19,299 nucleotides of DNA from Ruminococcaceae bacterium UBA6842. Its GTDB lineage: Bacteria > Bacillota > Clostridia > Oscillospirales > Acutalibacteraceae. Each line of letters starts with the position of its first letter. The stretch's first letter is position 1. The notes under the pieces were generated by a model. That model was not told where the DNA came from, ran no database searches, and was given only the letters and a program-made list of their open reading frames with translations. This document shows, piece after piece, positions 8,025 to 14,190 of the stretch. The translations under genes were made by a program, and so were the position numbers. The stretch covers positions 721 to 20,019 of the forward strand of contig DKDS01000012.1 in the NCBI GenBank assembly GCA_002451855.1, written 5' to 3'.

Positions 8025-8222
8025 AAGTGTCCCGCTCTGCCGTAATGCGCTTAAAATAACCTGCGTTAAAGCAGGTGGGTGCCGGCCGCACGGCTTCACG
8101 CTCCCTTCTTCCGAACTCGGCACAGCCGCGGGAGGTCTGCAATCCGCAATGCGAGCGTAGGCCCCTAATTATAATGTTGTAGGGTTATATAAGACGCGGT
8201 CCGCGAACAGAGCAGGACGGGA
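8025..8222 (-). ncRNA. ssrS: Probable 6S RNA (RNA polymerase regulator)
   Basis: No protein frame fits this GC-rich stretch, but it folds like 6S RNA on the minus strand. A closing helix of about 11 bp pairs GTCCTGCTCTG (8218 down to 8208) with CAGAGCGGGAC (8039 down to 8029). Next come a large asymmetric bubble with an AU-rich 5' strand, a small hairpin in the 3' strand (ACCTGC, 8076-8071, with GCAGGT, 8064-8059), a helix GGGGCC with GGCACCC, and a long GC-rich terminal arm (CCGCGGCT with AGCCGTGCGG). Length near 195 nt, the hairpin in the 3' side of the bubble and the single long-rod shape fit Firmicutes 6S RNA, which mimics an open promoter to hold sigma-A polymerase. Ends are estimates. 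It starts just after the DUF1292 stop, so it may be processed from that transcript. Another structured RNA class is possible. Confidence 0.72.
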
Positions 8223-8224
8223 AA

Positions 8225-8542
8225 TTAATCCTCGTCTATCTCAAAAAAGTCCTCAAGCCTTTCGACAAAGGCGTCGGCGACCATATCGTATTCGTCGTCA
8301 TCCTCTATTTCGTAATAGTATTCGTCACCGTTTTCATCGGCTTCGCCGACCTTTACAATTACAAGCTCTCCACTGTCGTCAAGTGTTTTTTGAGGGTCGT
8401 CGTATATCGGCAGCATGGCAAGGTAGCGACCGGTATCGGTTTCAATGGCGTCAAGCACCTCAAAGGTATATTCCTTTCCGTCGTCATCGGAAAGTGTTAC
8501 TATATCGGGATTATAATCCTCTTTGTTCTTAATGTTGTCCAT
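8225..8542 (-). CDS. DUF1292 family small acidic protein
   Basis: The 105-residue product is very rich in Asp and Glu. It carries the DUF1292 (YrzB-like) core: D-I-V-T-L-S-D-D-D-G-K-E-Y-T-F-E-V-L-D, then Y-L-A-M-L-P and a later VKVGEADENGDEYYYEIEDD. The family is common in Firmicutes and has no settled function. The ATG (8540-8542) has AGGA five bases upstream. A good promoter (TTGACT, 17 bp, TAAAAT) lies at 8574-8602. The likely 6S RNA follows within a few bases of the stop codon, so both could come from one primary transcript. Confidence 0.88.
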   Translation of the reverse strand: MDNIKNKEDYNPDIVTLSDDDGKEYTFEVLDAIETDTGRYLAMLPIYDDPQKTLDDSGELVIVKVGEADENGDEYYYEIEDDDEYDMVADAFVERLEDFFEIDED

Positions 8543-8573
8543 AATTATCCTCCGAACAGAAGTCTGTACCCAT

Positions 8574-8602
8574 ATTTTAACCCTTTTGGGGCTTTAAGTC
8601 AA
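8574..8602 (-). promoter_or_regulatory. Sigma-A promoter of the DUF1292 gene (and possibly the 6S RNA)
   Basis: On the minus strand TTGACT (8597-8602) and TAAAAT (8574-8579) are separated by 17 bp. No convincing separate promoter was seen inside the DUF1292 gene for the 6S RNA. Confidence 0.7.
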
Positions 8603-8622
8603 TGGTAAATGAATTAAATTTT

Positions 8623-10509
8623 TCAATCGCTACGGAAGCTTTTCTGAAGCTCGTAATCTATAACTCTTTTAAACTGCGTATCGTAAAGCTTACGGTAGGT
8701 TCGGCTTTTATCCATAAGCTCGTCGTGCGTGCCCGAATCCGTGATTTCGCCGTTTTCAATCACCAGTATTTTATCGGCGGCAATAACCGTTGAAAGTCTG
8801 TGGGCGATTACAATGCTTGTTCTGCCCGACATTACGAAATTAAGAGCCGACTGTATAAGATTTTCCGATATTGAGTCAAGCGAGGAGGTTGCCTCGTCAA
8901 GAATAAGTATGCGTGGATTTTTAAGAATTACACGGGCAATCGAAATTCTTTGCTTTTCACCGCCCGAAAGCTTAAGACCTCTGTTGCCGACAACGGTATT
9001 AAGCTTATCGGGTAAATTGTCTATAAAATCGTAAATATTAGCCGCTCGGCAGGCTTTTTCTATTTCCTCGGGCGTGGCGTCTGGCTTTGCGTAAAGCAGG
9101 TTTTCAAGCACCGTCCCGTTAAAAAGATAGGTGTCCTGAGTTACTATGCCTATATTTCTCCGCAGATAGTCAAGGTCGAATTGCCGTACATCCGTTCCGG
9201 CGATATTTACACTTCCGGCTGTGACATCGTAAAGTCTCGGAATCATGGAAATTATTGTTGATTTTCCGGCGCCGGAAGCCCCGACAATAGCGTACATTTT
9301 TCCGTTCGGTACGAAAAAGCTTATGTTCTTCAGTATTTCACGCCCGTTTTCGTATGAAAAACCGACATTCTTAAATTCTATACTGCAGTCGTCAAGCGGC
9401 GGCTTTACGGGATTTTCGGGATTTACTATGGTACATTCACGGTCGAAGTATTCGAATATTCTTGTAAAGAGCGCTAAGGATCTGACAAAATCAACCTGTA
9501 AATCAAGCAGCTGCCTTACCGGCTGGTAAAGTCTGTTTACAAGTGCTACGACAACCGAAATATCGCCTACCGTAAGCGAGGTATCCGTGCGGCTTATTAT
9601 TAAAAATCCGCCCGCAAAGTATATAAGTAACGGCGCTATCTGTATAAACATACCGAGGAATACATGAAACCAACTGCCGGCGCGTTGTTCCTTTATCGTA
9701 ATTTTTGTTGTTTCATTATTTACGGCACGGAACTTTTCGTATTCCTCGTCCTCCTTATTAAAAAGCTTTACAAGCATAGAACCGCTTACCGAGAGCGTTT
9801 CGTCAACATGCTGGTTAAGCTCGTCCTGTTTTTCCTGAGCCTCGCTTACAAGCTGCCACCGTTTTTTTCCTACCGCCTTGGTCGGCAGTATAAGCAGGGG
9901 TAAAATAACAATTCCGACTGCCGCCAGTCTCCAATCGGTATAGAAAAGATAAAAAACGCAGGTGCCTATCGTCAAAACATTGCTGACAAGCGAGGTCAGC
10001 ATTACCGATATTACCGAGCTGACGCCGTTAATATCCCCGTTCATACGGGTTATAATGTCGCCCTGCTTTTCGCTTGTGAAAAACGAATGAGGCATATGCT
10101 CAAGATGATAATACATTTCGTTCCGCATATCATAAATGATTTTTTGCGAAATCCAGCTGTTTATGTATTGCTCAAGCACGCTTATTATTTGTGAAACGGA
10201 CAGTACCGCAAACGCAAGCACCAAAAGCTGAGCCAAAAGCTTTATGTCGGTGCTGTCATCCACTATCGCGTCAACTATTTTACCCGTTATTACGGACGGG
10301 AAAAGCCCCAAAACGGCGGAAACCGCAAGGGCGGCAAAAACGGCGATGAACTGCCATTTGTACGGCTTTAAGTAACTGAGAATTCTTAAAAGCAGTTTTT
10401 TTGTTATTTTGGGACGGGAAAGCTTTTCCTCATCTGTTAAAAAGCCTCTCGGACCGCCTATACGCATAGGCCCTCTCATACCGGCGGGCGGCGGCATCAT
10501 AGGTCTCAT
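8623..10509 (-). CDS. ABC exporter, fused membrane and ATPase half-transporter (MsbA/BmrA-like)
   Basis: The 628-residue protein is a complete half-transporter that would act as a homodimer, or as a heterodimer with a partner encoded elsewhere. An unusual Met/Pro/Gly-rich N-terminus (residues 1-22, MRPMMPPPAGMRGPMRIGGP) precedes a six-helix exporter membrane domain (about 45-340). The nucleotide-binding domain (about 375-610) has Walker A GASGAGKST, a Q-loop in IVTQDTYLFNG, signature LSGGEKQR, Walker B RILILDEATS and the switch histidine in IAHRLST. The substrate cannot be inferred; drugs, lipids and peptides are all known for the family. The ATG at 10507-10509 has GAGG upstream. The gene is alone, with its own extended -10 promoter. 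Confidence 0.95.
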   Translation of the reverse strand: MRPMMPPPAGMRGPMRIGGPRGFLTDEEKLSRPKITKKLLLRILSYLKPYKWQFIAVFAALAVSAVLGLFPSVITGKIVDAIVDDSTDIKLLAQLLVLAFAVLSVSQIISVLEQYINSWISQKIIYDMRNEMYYHLEHMPHSFFTSEKQGDIITRMNGDINGVSSVISVMLTSLVSNVLTIGTCVFYLFYTDWRLAAVGIVILPLLILPTKAVGKKRWQLVSEAQEKQDELNQHVDETLSVSGSMLVKLFNKEDEEYEKFRAVNNETTKITIKEQRAGSWFHVFLGMFIQIAPLLIYFAGGFLIISRTDTSLTVGDISVVVALVNRLYQPVRQLLDLQVDFVRSLALFTRIFEYFDRECTIVNPENPVKPPLDDCSIEFKNVGFSYENGREILKNISFFVPNGKMYAIVGASGAGKSTIISMIPRLYDVTAGSVNIAGTDVRQFDLDYLRRNIGIVTQDTYLFNGTVLENLLYAKPDATPEEIEKACRAANIYDFIDNLPDKLNTVVGNRGLKLSGGEKQRISIARVILKNPRILILDEATSSLDSISENLIQSALNFVMSGRTSIVIAHRLSTVIAADKILVIENGEITDSGTHDELMDKSRTYRKLYDTQFKRVIDYELQKSFRSD

Positions 10510-10547
10510 TTAATTACCTCTCTCTGTGAATTTTCGAAATTAATTAT

Positions 10548-10553
10548 ATTATA
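10548..10553 (-). promoter_or_regulatory. Extended -10 promoter of the ABC exporter
   Basis: On the minus strand TGTTATAAT gives a perfect -10 box with the TGn extension. The -35 region is weak (ATGACA at 19 bp, or GACACA at 17 bp), which extended -10 promoters tolerate. Confidence 0.65.
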
Positions 10554-10622
10554 ACACTTTTTAGGAAATTTGTGTCATTTTTAAATAATTTGTGAATATA
10601 TATAAAAGTTTTTAAAAACTAC

Positions 10623-10651
10623 TTGACAAAACGGTAATTATGCATTATAAT
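10623..10651 (+). promoter_or_regulatory. Perfect consensus sigma-A promoter for the unknown structured RNA
   Basis: TTGACA (10623-10628), a 17-bp spacer and TATAAT (10646-10651). Start of transcription is expected near 10658. No protein gene begins within the next 970 bp, which points to a noncoding product. Confidence 0.85.
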
Positions 10652-10683
10652 AAAGCCGGACAAAGAGAAAGGAGTTGATAAAA

Positions 10684-10749
10684 GTGAGAGAGGAAACTCC
10701 ACCGGCTTCTTATCAAAATAAAACGAAAGTGGTGAGTCCAATGAAGTAA
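10684..10749 (+). CDS. Possible 21-residue leader peptide in the structured RNA
   Basis: A GTG start at 10684 follows AAAGGAG with nine bases between, and the frame runs 21 codons (MREETPPASYQNKTKVVSPM, then K) to TAA at 10747. The ribosome site GGAGTT (10671-10676) can pair with AACTCC (10695-10700) inside the frame, which would hide it. It could be a leader peptide or only an accident of purine-rich RNA. The other motif copies read SPM or GPM in one frame but have no start codon, which argues against a peptide family. Confidence 0.2.
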   Translation: MREETPPASYQNKTKVVSPMK

Positions 10750-11006
10750 ATATCGGCAACGCAAAACGATAAATACTTAACGGAGAGTCCGATGTACATT
10801 TAATTGTTCCGAAAGGAATTTAATATAATTTCCCATAAAAGGTGATTTATATGATTGTAAGGCGTTTAGCTATCAAATAAATCGAAACGGGTGGGACCGA
10901 TGCACAGTTAATTTTCTAAAGGTTAATTATAAGAAATCGTAAAAGGATGACTTAAATGTTCTTTAGGTGTTTAACCGAAAAATAATTTTAACGGGTGAGT
11001 CCGATG
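10730..11006 (+). repeat. Four-copy degenerate hairpin repeat inside the noncoding RNA
   Basis: Copies start at 10730, 10781, 10888 and 10992; consensus YGG-(G)nGAGT-CCR-ATG. Copies two to four add AACGG in front and GTACA or GCACA after. Copies one and three also share TATCAAAnTAAAnCGAAA just upstream. Spacing is 51, about 107 and 104 nt. Confidence 0.75.
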
Positions 11007-11183
11007 TACAATTCATTTTAATGCTCGGTTAAATTTAAGTCTTTTCTCAGGGTATTAAATTGCTTATGCAGTGCAGATGCATTTACGACATTTTCAATTA
11101 ATATTAATATTTTACCTATTCAAAGGTTTACAGATAAGGTTTAATTAAGAGCAACGGTTAAAATTGAATATGAAAAAAATCTA

Positions 11184-11220
11184 ACAGCCGCGATTGGATA
11201 ATCGCGGCTGTTTAGTTTGT
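11184..11220 (+). terminator. Strong terminator ending the structured RNA
   Basis: ACAGCCGCGAT (11184-11194) pairs perfectly with ATCGCGGCTGT (11201-11211) around TGGATA, an 11-bp stem followed by TTTAGTTTGTT. A near copy is found at 11444-11480. Confidence 0.9.
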
Positions 11221-11443
11221 TGATAAATCTACACTTTAATTTCTTTTCGGCGTTTACGCCGCCTTCGTTTTTTCGCTGACATGTGCGGCGAAAAAACACA
11301 TTATAAGCGAAAAGCCGTTGAATGGCGGCTTTTCAAGGGCACAGGGGTGGTATTGGCGGGGATAGAGTGCAGTCCGAAAATCTTTGATTTTCGAGCAAAC
11401 GGCATCTCCGACCAAAAGAGTGTCGAATTTTCGACGCTCGCAG

Positions 11444-11480
11444 CAGCCGCGATTGGATGGTCGCGGCTGTTTTGCTCTTT
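11444..11480 (+). terminator. Second copy of the CAGCCGCGA terminator hairpin
   Basis: CAGCCGCGA (11444-11452) pairs with TCGCGGCTG (11461-11469) around TTGGATGG, followed by TTTTGCTCTTT. It shares the stem core and TTGGAT loop with 11184-11211, so one is probably a duplicate of the other. Confidence 0.7.
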
Positions 11481-11591
11481 ATCAGTGCGTTTTCTACCGA
11501 CAGTGGAGTGAAAAAATTTCCTCTACGGCAGGCATTTTCCTTTTAGAAAGCAAAAATATTCGAATAGGGTGAAAAAAACGGTAACGGGGAA

Positions 11592-11597
11592 TATAAT
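11592..11597 (+). promoter_or_regulatory. Probable -10 box of the plus-strand DegV gene
   Basis: TATAAT stands 37 bp before the ATG at 11634. The -35 position holds only GTGAAA, so the promoter is weak or needs an activator. Confidence 0.45.
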
Positions 11598-11633
11598 AAG
11601 CACGAACAGTTTTCTTTTTAAAGGAGAATTTTT

Positions 11634-12503
11634 ATGGGCTACAGAATAGTTACCGATTCAAGCGCTAATCTCACCGATGAGCAAATTAACGAATACGGAG
11701 TGGAAATTTTATCGCTTAAATATTATATAAACGATAAGGAATACGACAGCTATGTTAAAGGGGTTCCCACGGATTATACGGAAACATACTCGTTGCTTCG
11801 CCAAAAAGCAAAAATAACCACCTCGCTTGTTTCAAGAGAAATTTGCGACAGAGTGATACGCCCTATACTTGAAAACGGCGAGGATGTGCTTGTGCTTGCC
11901 TTTTCTTCGGGACTTTCGGGTACTTATCAAAATATAGAAAACGCCGCAAAGGATTACCGCAAGGAATTTCCCGACAGAAAGATACGGGTGGTGGATACGC
12001 TTTGCGCCTCTTTGGGCGAGGGATTGGCGGTTCATTATGCGGTAAAGCTTAAAAATGAAGGCAAAACGCTCGATGAGGTTGCGGATTGGGTAGAGGAAAA
12101 CAAGCTTCATATATGCCATTTGTTCACTATTGACGATTTGTTTTTTCTTAAAAGAGGAGGCAGGCTGTCGGGCAGCGGAGCTGTGCTCGGAACACTGCTC
12201 GGTATAAAGCCGATGCTTCACACCGCCGATGACGGCAAGCTTTATGTTACCGGTAAGGTAAGGGGCAGAAAGGCAGCTGTGGAAAGCCTTATAAAATCAG
12301 TCGGTGAAAGAAGCACAAACATAGAGGAACAGGAGGTCTTTGTGGTGCACGGAGACTGCGAGGACGAGGCTGAATATATAGCATCGGAAATAAAGAAGCG
12401 TTATAAAGTTAAAAAGGTTGTTTATAATTATATTGACCCCGTAATAGCGGCGCATGCGGGACCGGGTACGCTTTCGGTATTCTTTATGGGCGAGAAAAGG
12501 TAA
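11634..12503 (+). CDS. DegV family fatty-acid-binding protein (FakB-like)
   Basis: The 289-residue product is a full-length DegV protein. DegV/FakB proteins bind a fatty acid and, where studied, present it to the kinase FakA for phosphorylation and entry into phospholipid synthesis. Motifs seen are [20 protein letters not shown] at the start, [23 protein letters not shown], then [20 protein letters not shown] with GIKPML, and near the end a conserved histidine and glycines ([14 protein letters not shown]). AAAGGAG precedes the ATG by seven bases. No FakA kinase gene is in the window. It converges on a second DegV gene with which it shares a terminator. Confidence 0.93.
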   Translation: MGYRIVTDSSANLTDEQINEYGVEILSLKYYINDKEYDSYVKGVPTDYTETYSLLRQKAKITTSLVSREICDRVIRPILENGEDVLVLAFSSGLSGTYQNIENAAKDYRKEFPDRKIRVVDTLCASLGEGLAVHYAVKLKNEGKTLDEVADWVEENKLHICHLFTIDDLFFLKRGGRLSGSGAVLGTLLGIKPMLHTADDGKLYVTGKVRGRKAAVESLIKSVGERSTNIEEQEVFVVHGDCEDEAEYIASEIKKRYKVKKVVYNYIDPVIAAHAGPGTLSVFFMGEKR

Positions 12504-12510
12504 TTAACAA

Positions 12511-12548
12511 AAAAGGGCGGAGATTCTATCTCCGCCCTTTATTTTTAT
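12511..12548. terminator. Bidirectional terminator between the two DegV genes
   Basis: AAAGGGCGGAGAT pairs with ATCTCCGCCCTTT around TCT. A T-rich tail follows on the plus strand and a U run follows on the minus strand, so one hairpin ends both convergent genes. Confidence 0.92.
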
Positions 12549-13393
12549 ATAACCGAAATTCCTATTCCGAGCGCTCCCGCACCTACATGGCAGGAAATGC
12601 TTATAGGAAGTGCGTCTAGTCCGATTTTATGCTCGGGAAAACGCTCCGCCGCCGCGTTTAAAAAAGCTTCTCCGGCGGCTTTGTCGCCGGAATAGGCAGT
12701 TCGTATTTCTGTATTTTTGCCGCTGAATTTGGTTTTTAAGTCGCTTTCAATGCCGTCAAGCATAGCCGAAACCGCATTTTGCATACCTCTTACCTTTTTA
12801 TACGCGTCCAGCTTGCCGCCCTGTATCTGCAAGACCGGCTTTATACCGAGCAGAGTACCGACGGCGGCTCCGGCGGCGGTTACACGGCCGCTTTTTTTAA
12901 GATGCTCAAGTGTATTTACGGCGACATATATGCTTTGCATCTCCGCCTCGGCTTCAAGCCTTGCGGTTATTTCCGCGGCTGAAAGCCCATCGGTTGCCAG
13001 TCTCAGCGCCTTAAATACATCGGAATACAGCGTTACTGAAATTCTGCGTGTATCTGCCACGAATACTCTGCCGTCATATTCCGCGGAGAGCGCCTTCGCC
13101 GTAGCGCAGGTTCCGCTTAATCCGCTTGACATAGGTATGTATACAAGAGATTCGTATTCCCTTAATATTTCATCCCACATATCGGTAAGCGCCGCGGGGG
13201 AGGGCTGAGAGGTCGAAACCGATGCGCCGGAGTCAAGCTTTTTAAAAAATTCTTCATACGGCATATCTACATATTCGGTGTATTCCGCATCATCTACCGT
13301 GAAAGGCATTTTAAGCAGAAAAATTCCTTTTTCTGTCGCCGTTTTGGGCGTTATTCCGCTGTTTGTATCTGTCATTACAGCAGTTTTTTTCAT
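12545..13393 (-). CDS. DegV family fatty-acid-binding protein, second paralogue
   Basis: The 282-residue product has the same fold signatures as the gene at 11634: AVMTDTNSGITPKTATEKGI, STSQPSP, MSSGLSGTCATAKAL, HLKKSGRVTAAGAAVGTLLG and the C-terminal ISCHVGAGALGIG with the conserved His. The two differ clearly in sequence, so they are old paralogues and may prefer different fatty acids, as FakB1 and FakB2 do in other Firmicutes (inference). The ATG at 13391-13393 is chosen over the upstream start at 13414 because GGAGG lies seven bases before it. It has a perfect promoter at 13433-13461. Confidence 0.92.
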   Translation of the reverse strand: MKKTAVMTDTNSGITPKTATEKGIFLLKMPFTVDDAEYTEYVDMPYEEFFKKLDSGASVSTSQPSPAALTDMWDEILREYESLVYIPMSSGLSGTCATAKALSAEYDGRVFVADTRRISVTLYSDVFKALRLATDGLSAAEITARLEAEAEMQSIYVAVNTLEHLKKSGRVTAAGAAVGTLLGIKPVLQIQGGKLDAYKKVRGMQNAVSAMLDGIESDLKTKFSGKNTEIRTAYSGDKAAGEAFLNAAAERFPEHKIGLDALPISISCHVGAGALGIGISVI

Positions 13394-13432
13394 AAGCCGA
13401 CCTCCGAAAATCAATAAGCTGTGGTTTTTTTG

Positions 13433-13461
13433 ATTATAACATTCAAAAAACGCTGTGTCAA
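13433..13461 (-). promoter_or_regulatory. Perfect sigma-A promoter of the minus-strand DegV gene
   Basis: On the minus strand TTGACA (13456-13461), a 17-bp spacer and TATAAT (13433-13438) with a TGn extension. Confidence 0.85.
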
Positions 13462-13481
13462 GCGTGCTTGTTTGCTTGACA
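13456..13481. repeat. Inverted repeat formed by two divergent -35 boxes
   Basis: TGTCAAGC (13456-13463) and GCTTGACA (13474-13481) are exact inverse copies 10 bp apart. Each contains the -35 box of one of the two divergent promoters, and the match goes two bases beyond the box. It could be an operator or a chance result of two consensus boxes. Confidence 0.6.
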
Positions 13482-13504
13482 TCGGCACTGATTGCGGTTA
13501 AAAT
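13476..13504 (+). promoter_or_regulatory. Sigma-A promoter of rpe
   Basis: TTGACA (13476-13481), a 17-bp spacer and TAAAAT (13499-13504). Confidence 0.8.
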
Positions 13505-13542
13505 AAATCAGGATAAAATTTACAGTACAGGAGGAGTGGGCA

Positions 13543-14190
13543 TTGTCGGTAAAAATTTCACCGTCGGTACTTACGGCGGATTTTTTGGAACTTGAAGGTG
13601 CAATAAAGGAGCTTGAGGCTGCCGGAACGGATATGCTGCATCTTGATGTTATGGATGGTATTTTTGTACCTAATATATCGTTCGGTGTGCCGGTTATCAA
13701 ATCAATAAGGAGCCATACCTCGCTTCCGCTTGATGTGCATCTTATGATCGACCGTCCGCACAGGTACATAAAGCAGTTTGCCGAGGTGTCGGATATTCTG
13801 GGCTTCCATTATGAAGCGGGAAGCGATGTCGGCGAGACCTTAAAGGAAATTAAAAGTTACGGCTGTAAGGCTTGTCTTACCATAAAGCCGAAAACCGCGC
13901 CGGAAGAAATTTTCGAATTTCTCCCTCTTTGCGATATGGTGCTTGTAATGTCGGTTGAACCGGGCTTCGGCGGTCAGAAATTTATGTCCTCCGCTCTTGA
14001 TAAGCTGTCACTGCTTAAAGCGGAGATTAAAAGACAGGGTCTTAAAGCCGAGCTGGAGGTTGACGGCGGGATAAACGCCGAAACAGCGCCTTTGGCTGTA
14101 AAGGCAGGCGCCGATGTACTGGTTGCGGGCAGCTATGTATTTTCAGCCTCCGATATGAAAAAGACCGTATCGGAAATCAAAGCTCTTTAG
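13543..14190 (+). CDS. rpe: Ribulose-phosphate 3-epimerase
   Basis: It interconverts ribulose 5-phosphate and xylulose 5-phosphate in the pentose phosphate pathway. The 215-residue TIM barrel shows the metal and catalytic signatures KISPSVLTADF, MLHLDVMDGIFVPNISFG, LDVHLMIDRP, LVMSVEPGFGGQKF, ELEVDGGIN and the phosphate loop VAGSYVF. The start is the uncommon codon TTG at 13543, placed by the strong GGAGGAG just upstream and by the conserved N-terminus (SVKISPSVL). A GTG at 13536 is out of frame. It has its own promoter. Its 3' end overlaps the convergent MecA-like gene by 14 nt. Confidence 0.96.
   Translation: MSVKISPSVLTADFLELEGAIKELEAAGTDMLHLDVMDGIFVPNISFGVPVIKSIRSHTSLPLDVHLMIDRPHRYIKQFAEVSDILGFHYEAGSDVGETLKEIKSYGCKACLTIKPKTAPEEIFEFLPLCDMVLVMSVEPGFGGQKFMSSALDKLSLLKAEIKRQGLKAELEVDGGINAETAPLAVKAGADVLVAGSYVFSASDMKKTVSEIKAL

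Larger units (their letters stand above)
10658..11220 (+). ncRNA. Candidate large structured noncoding RNA with four repeated hairpin motifs
   Basis: The transcript predicted from the consensus promoter to the terminator is about 555 nt and contains no long open frame. Four copies of a motif occur: TGG-TGAGT-CCA-ATG (10730-10743), CGG-AGAGT-CCG-ATG (10781-10794), CGG-GTGGGA-CCG-ATG (10888-10902) and CGG-GTGAGT-CCG-ATG (10992-11006). The first base pair changes from T-A to C-G with pairing kept. Copies three and four sit in domains closed by long helices: GATTT and TATGATT (10844-10856) with AATTATA and AAATC (10925-10938), and GACTTAAAT (10949-10957) with ATTTAAGTC (11033-11041). Copy two has TAAAT/ATTTA plus TCGGcAAC/GTTCCGA. 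A fifth arm pairs TTCAATT (11093) with AATTGAA (11163). The size suits ornate large RNAs such as ROOL or OLE, but I could not match it to any. Ends are estimates. Confidence 0.7.
11221..11633. other. Intergenic stretch with a run of palindromic hairpins, no gene seen
   Basis: About 410 bp lie between the RNA terminator and the DegV gene. In order there are GGCG-TTTA-CGCC (near 11249), GTTTTTTCGC/GCGAAAAAAC (11267-11297), GAAAAGCCG/CGGCTTTTC (11309-11334), CGAAAATC-TTT-GATTTTCG (11375-11393), GAGTGTCGAA/TTCGACGCTC (11418-11439) and a terminator-like hairpin (11444-11480). The open frames here (76 and 62 residues, plus) lack ribosome sites and their residues follow from the palindromes, so I do not call them genes. 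It may be a member of a dispersed repeat family, which cannot be tested from one window. Confidence 0.5.

Noticed and set aside
10653..10708. AAGCCGG/CCGGCTT as the first helix of the structured RNA
   Set aside because: The 5' strand begins about five bases before the expected transcription start, so most of it would not be in the RNA.
10684..10745. RNase P RNA start (GAGAGGAAACTCC resembling GAGGAAAGTCC)
   Set aside because: The rest of the RNase P core, including the conserved 3' P4 strand, was not found.
10885..10905. T-box like sequence GGGTGGGACCG in motif copy three
   Set aside because: It resembles the T-box antiterminator GGGTGGNACCGCG, but the other copies read GTGAGTCC or AGAGTCC without the TGGN bulge, there is no specifier stem, and no aminoacyl-tRNA or amino-acid gene follows.
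10870..10905. Hammerhead ribozyme core (CGAAAC near GAGTCC)
   Set aside because: The required CUGAUGA strand is missing and the order of elements is wrong.
10741..11020. The four repeats as genes for a family of short SPM peptides
   Set aside because: Copies two to four read SPM or GPM in one frame but lack a start codon and are closed by upstream stops; the paired base change fits RNA folding better.
11281..11572. Two overlapping plus-strand frames (76 and 62 residues)
   Set aside because: No ribosome binding site, no recognisable domain, and the coding content follows from palindromes and a terminator hairpin.
12717..13208. 163-residue plus-strand frame
   Set aside because: It is the complement of the minus-strand DegV gene, with Ser/Ala-rich nonsense composition and no ribosome site.
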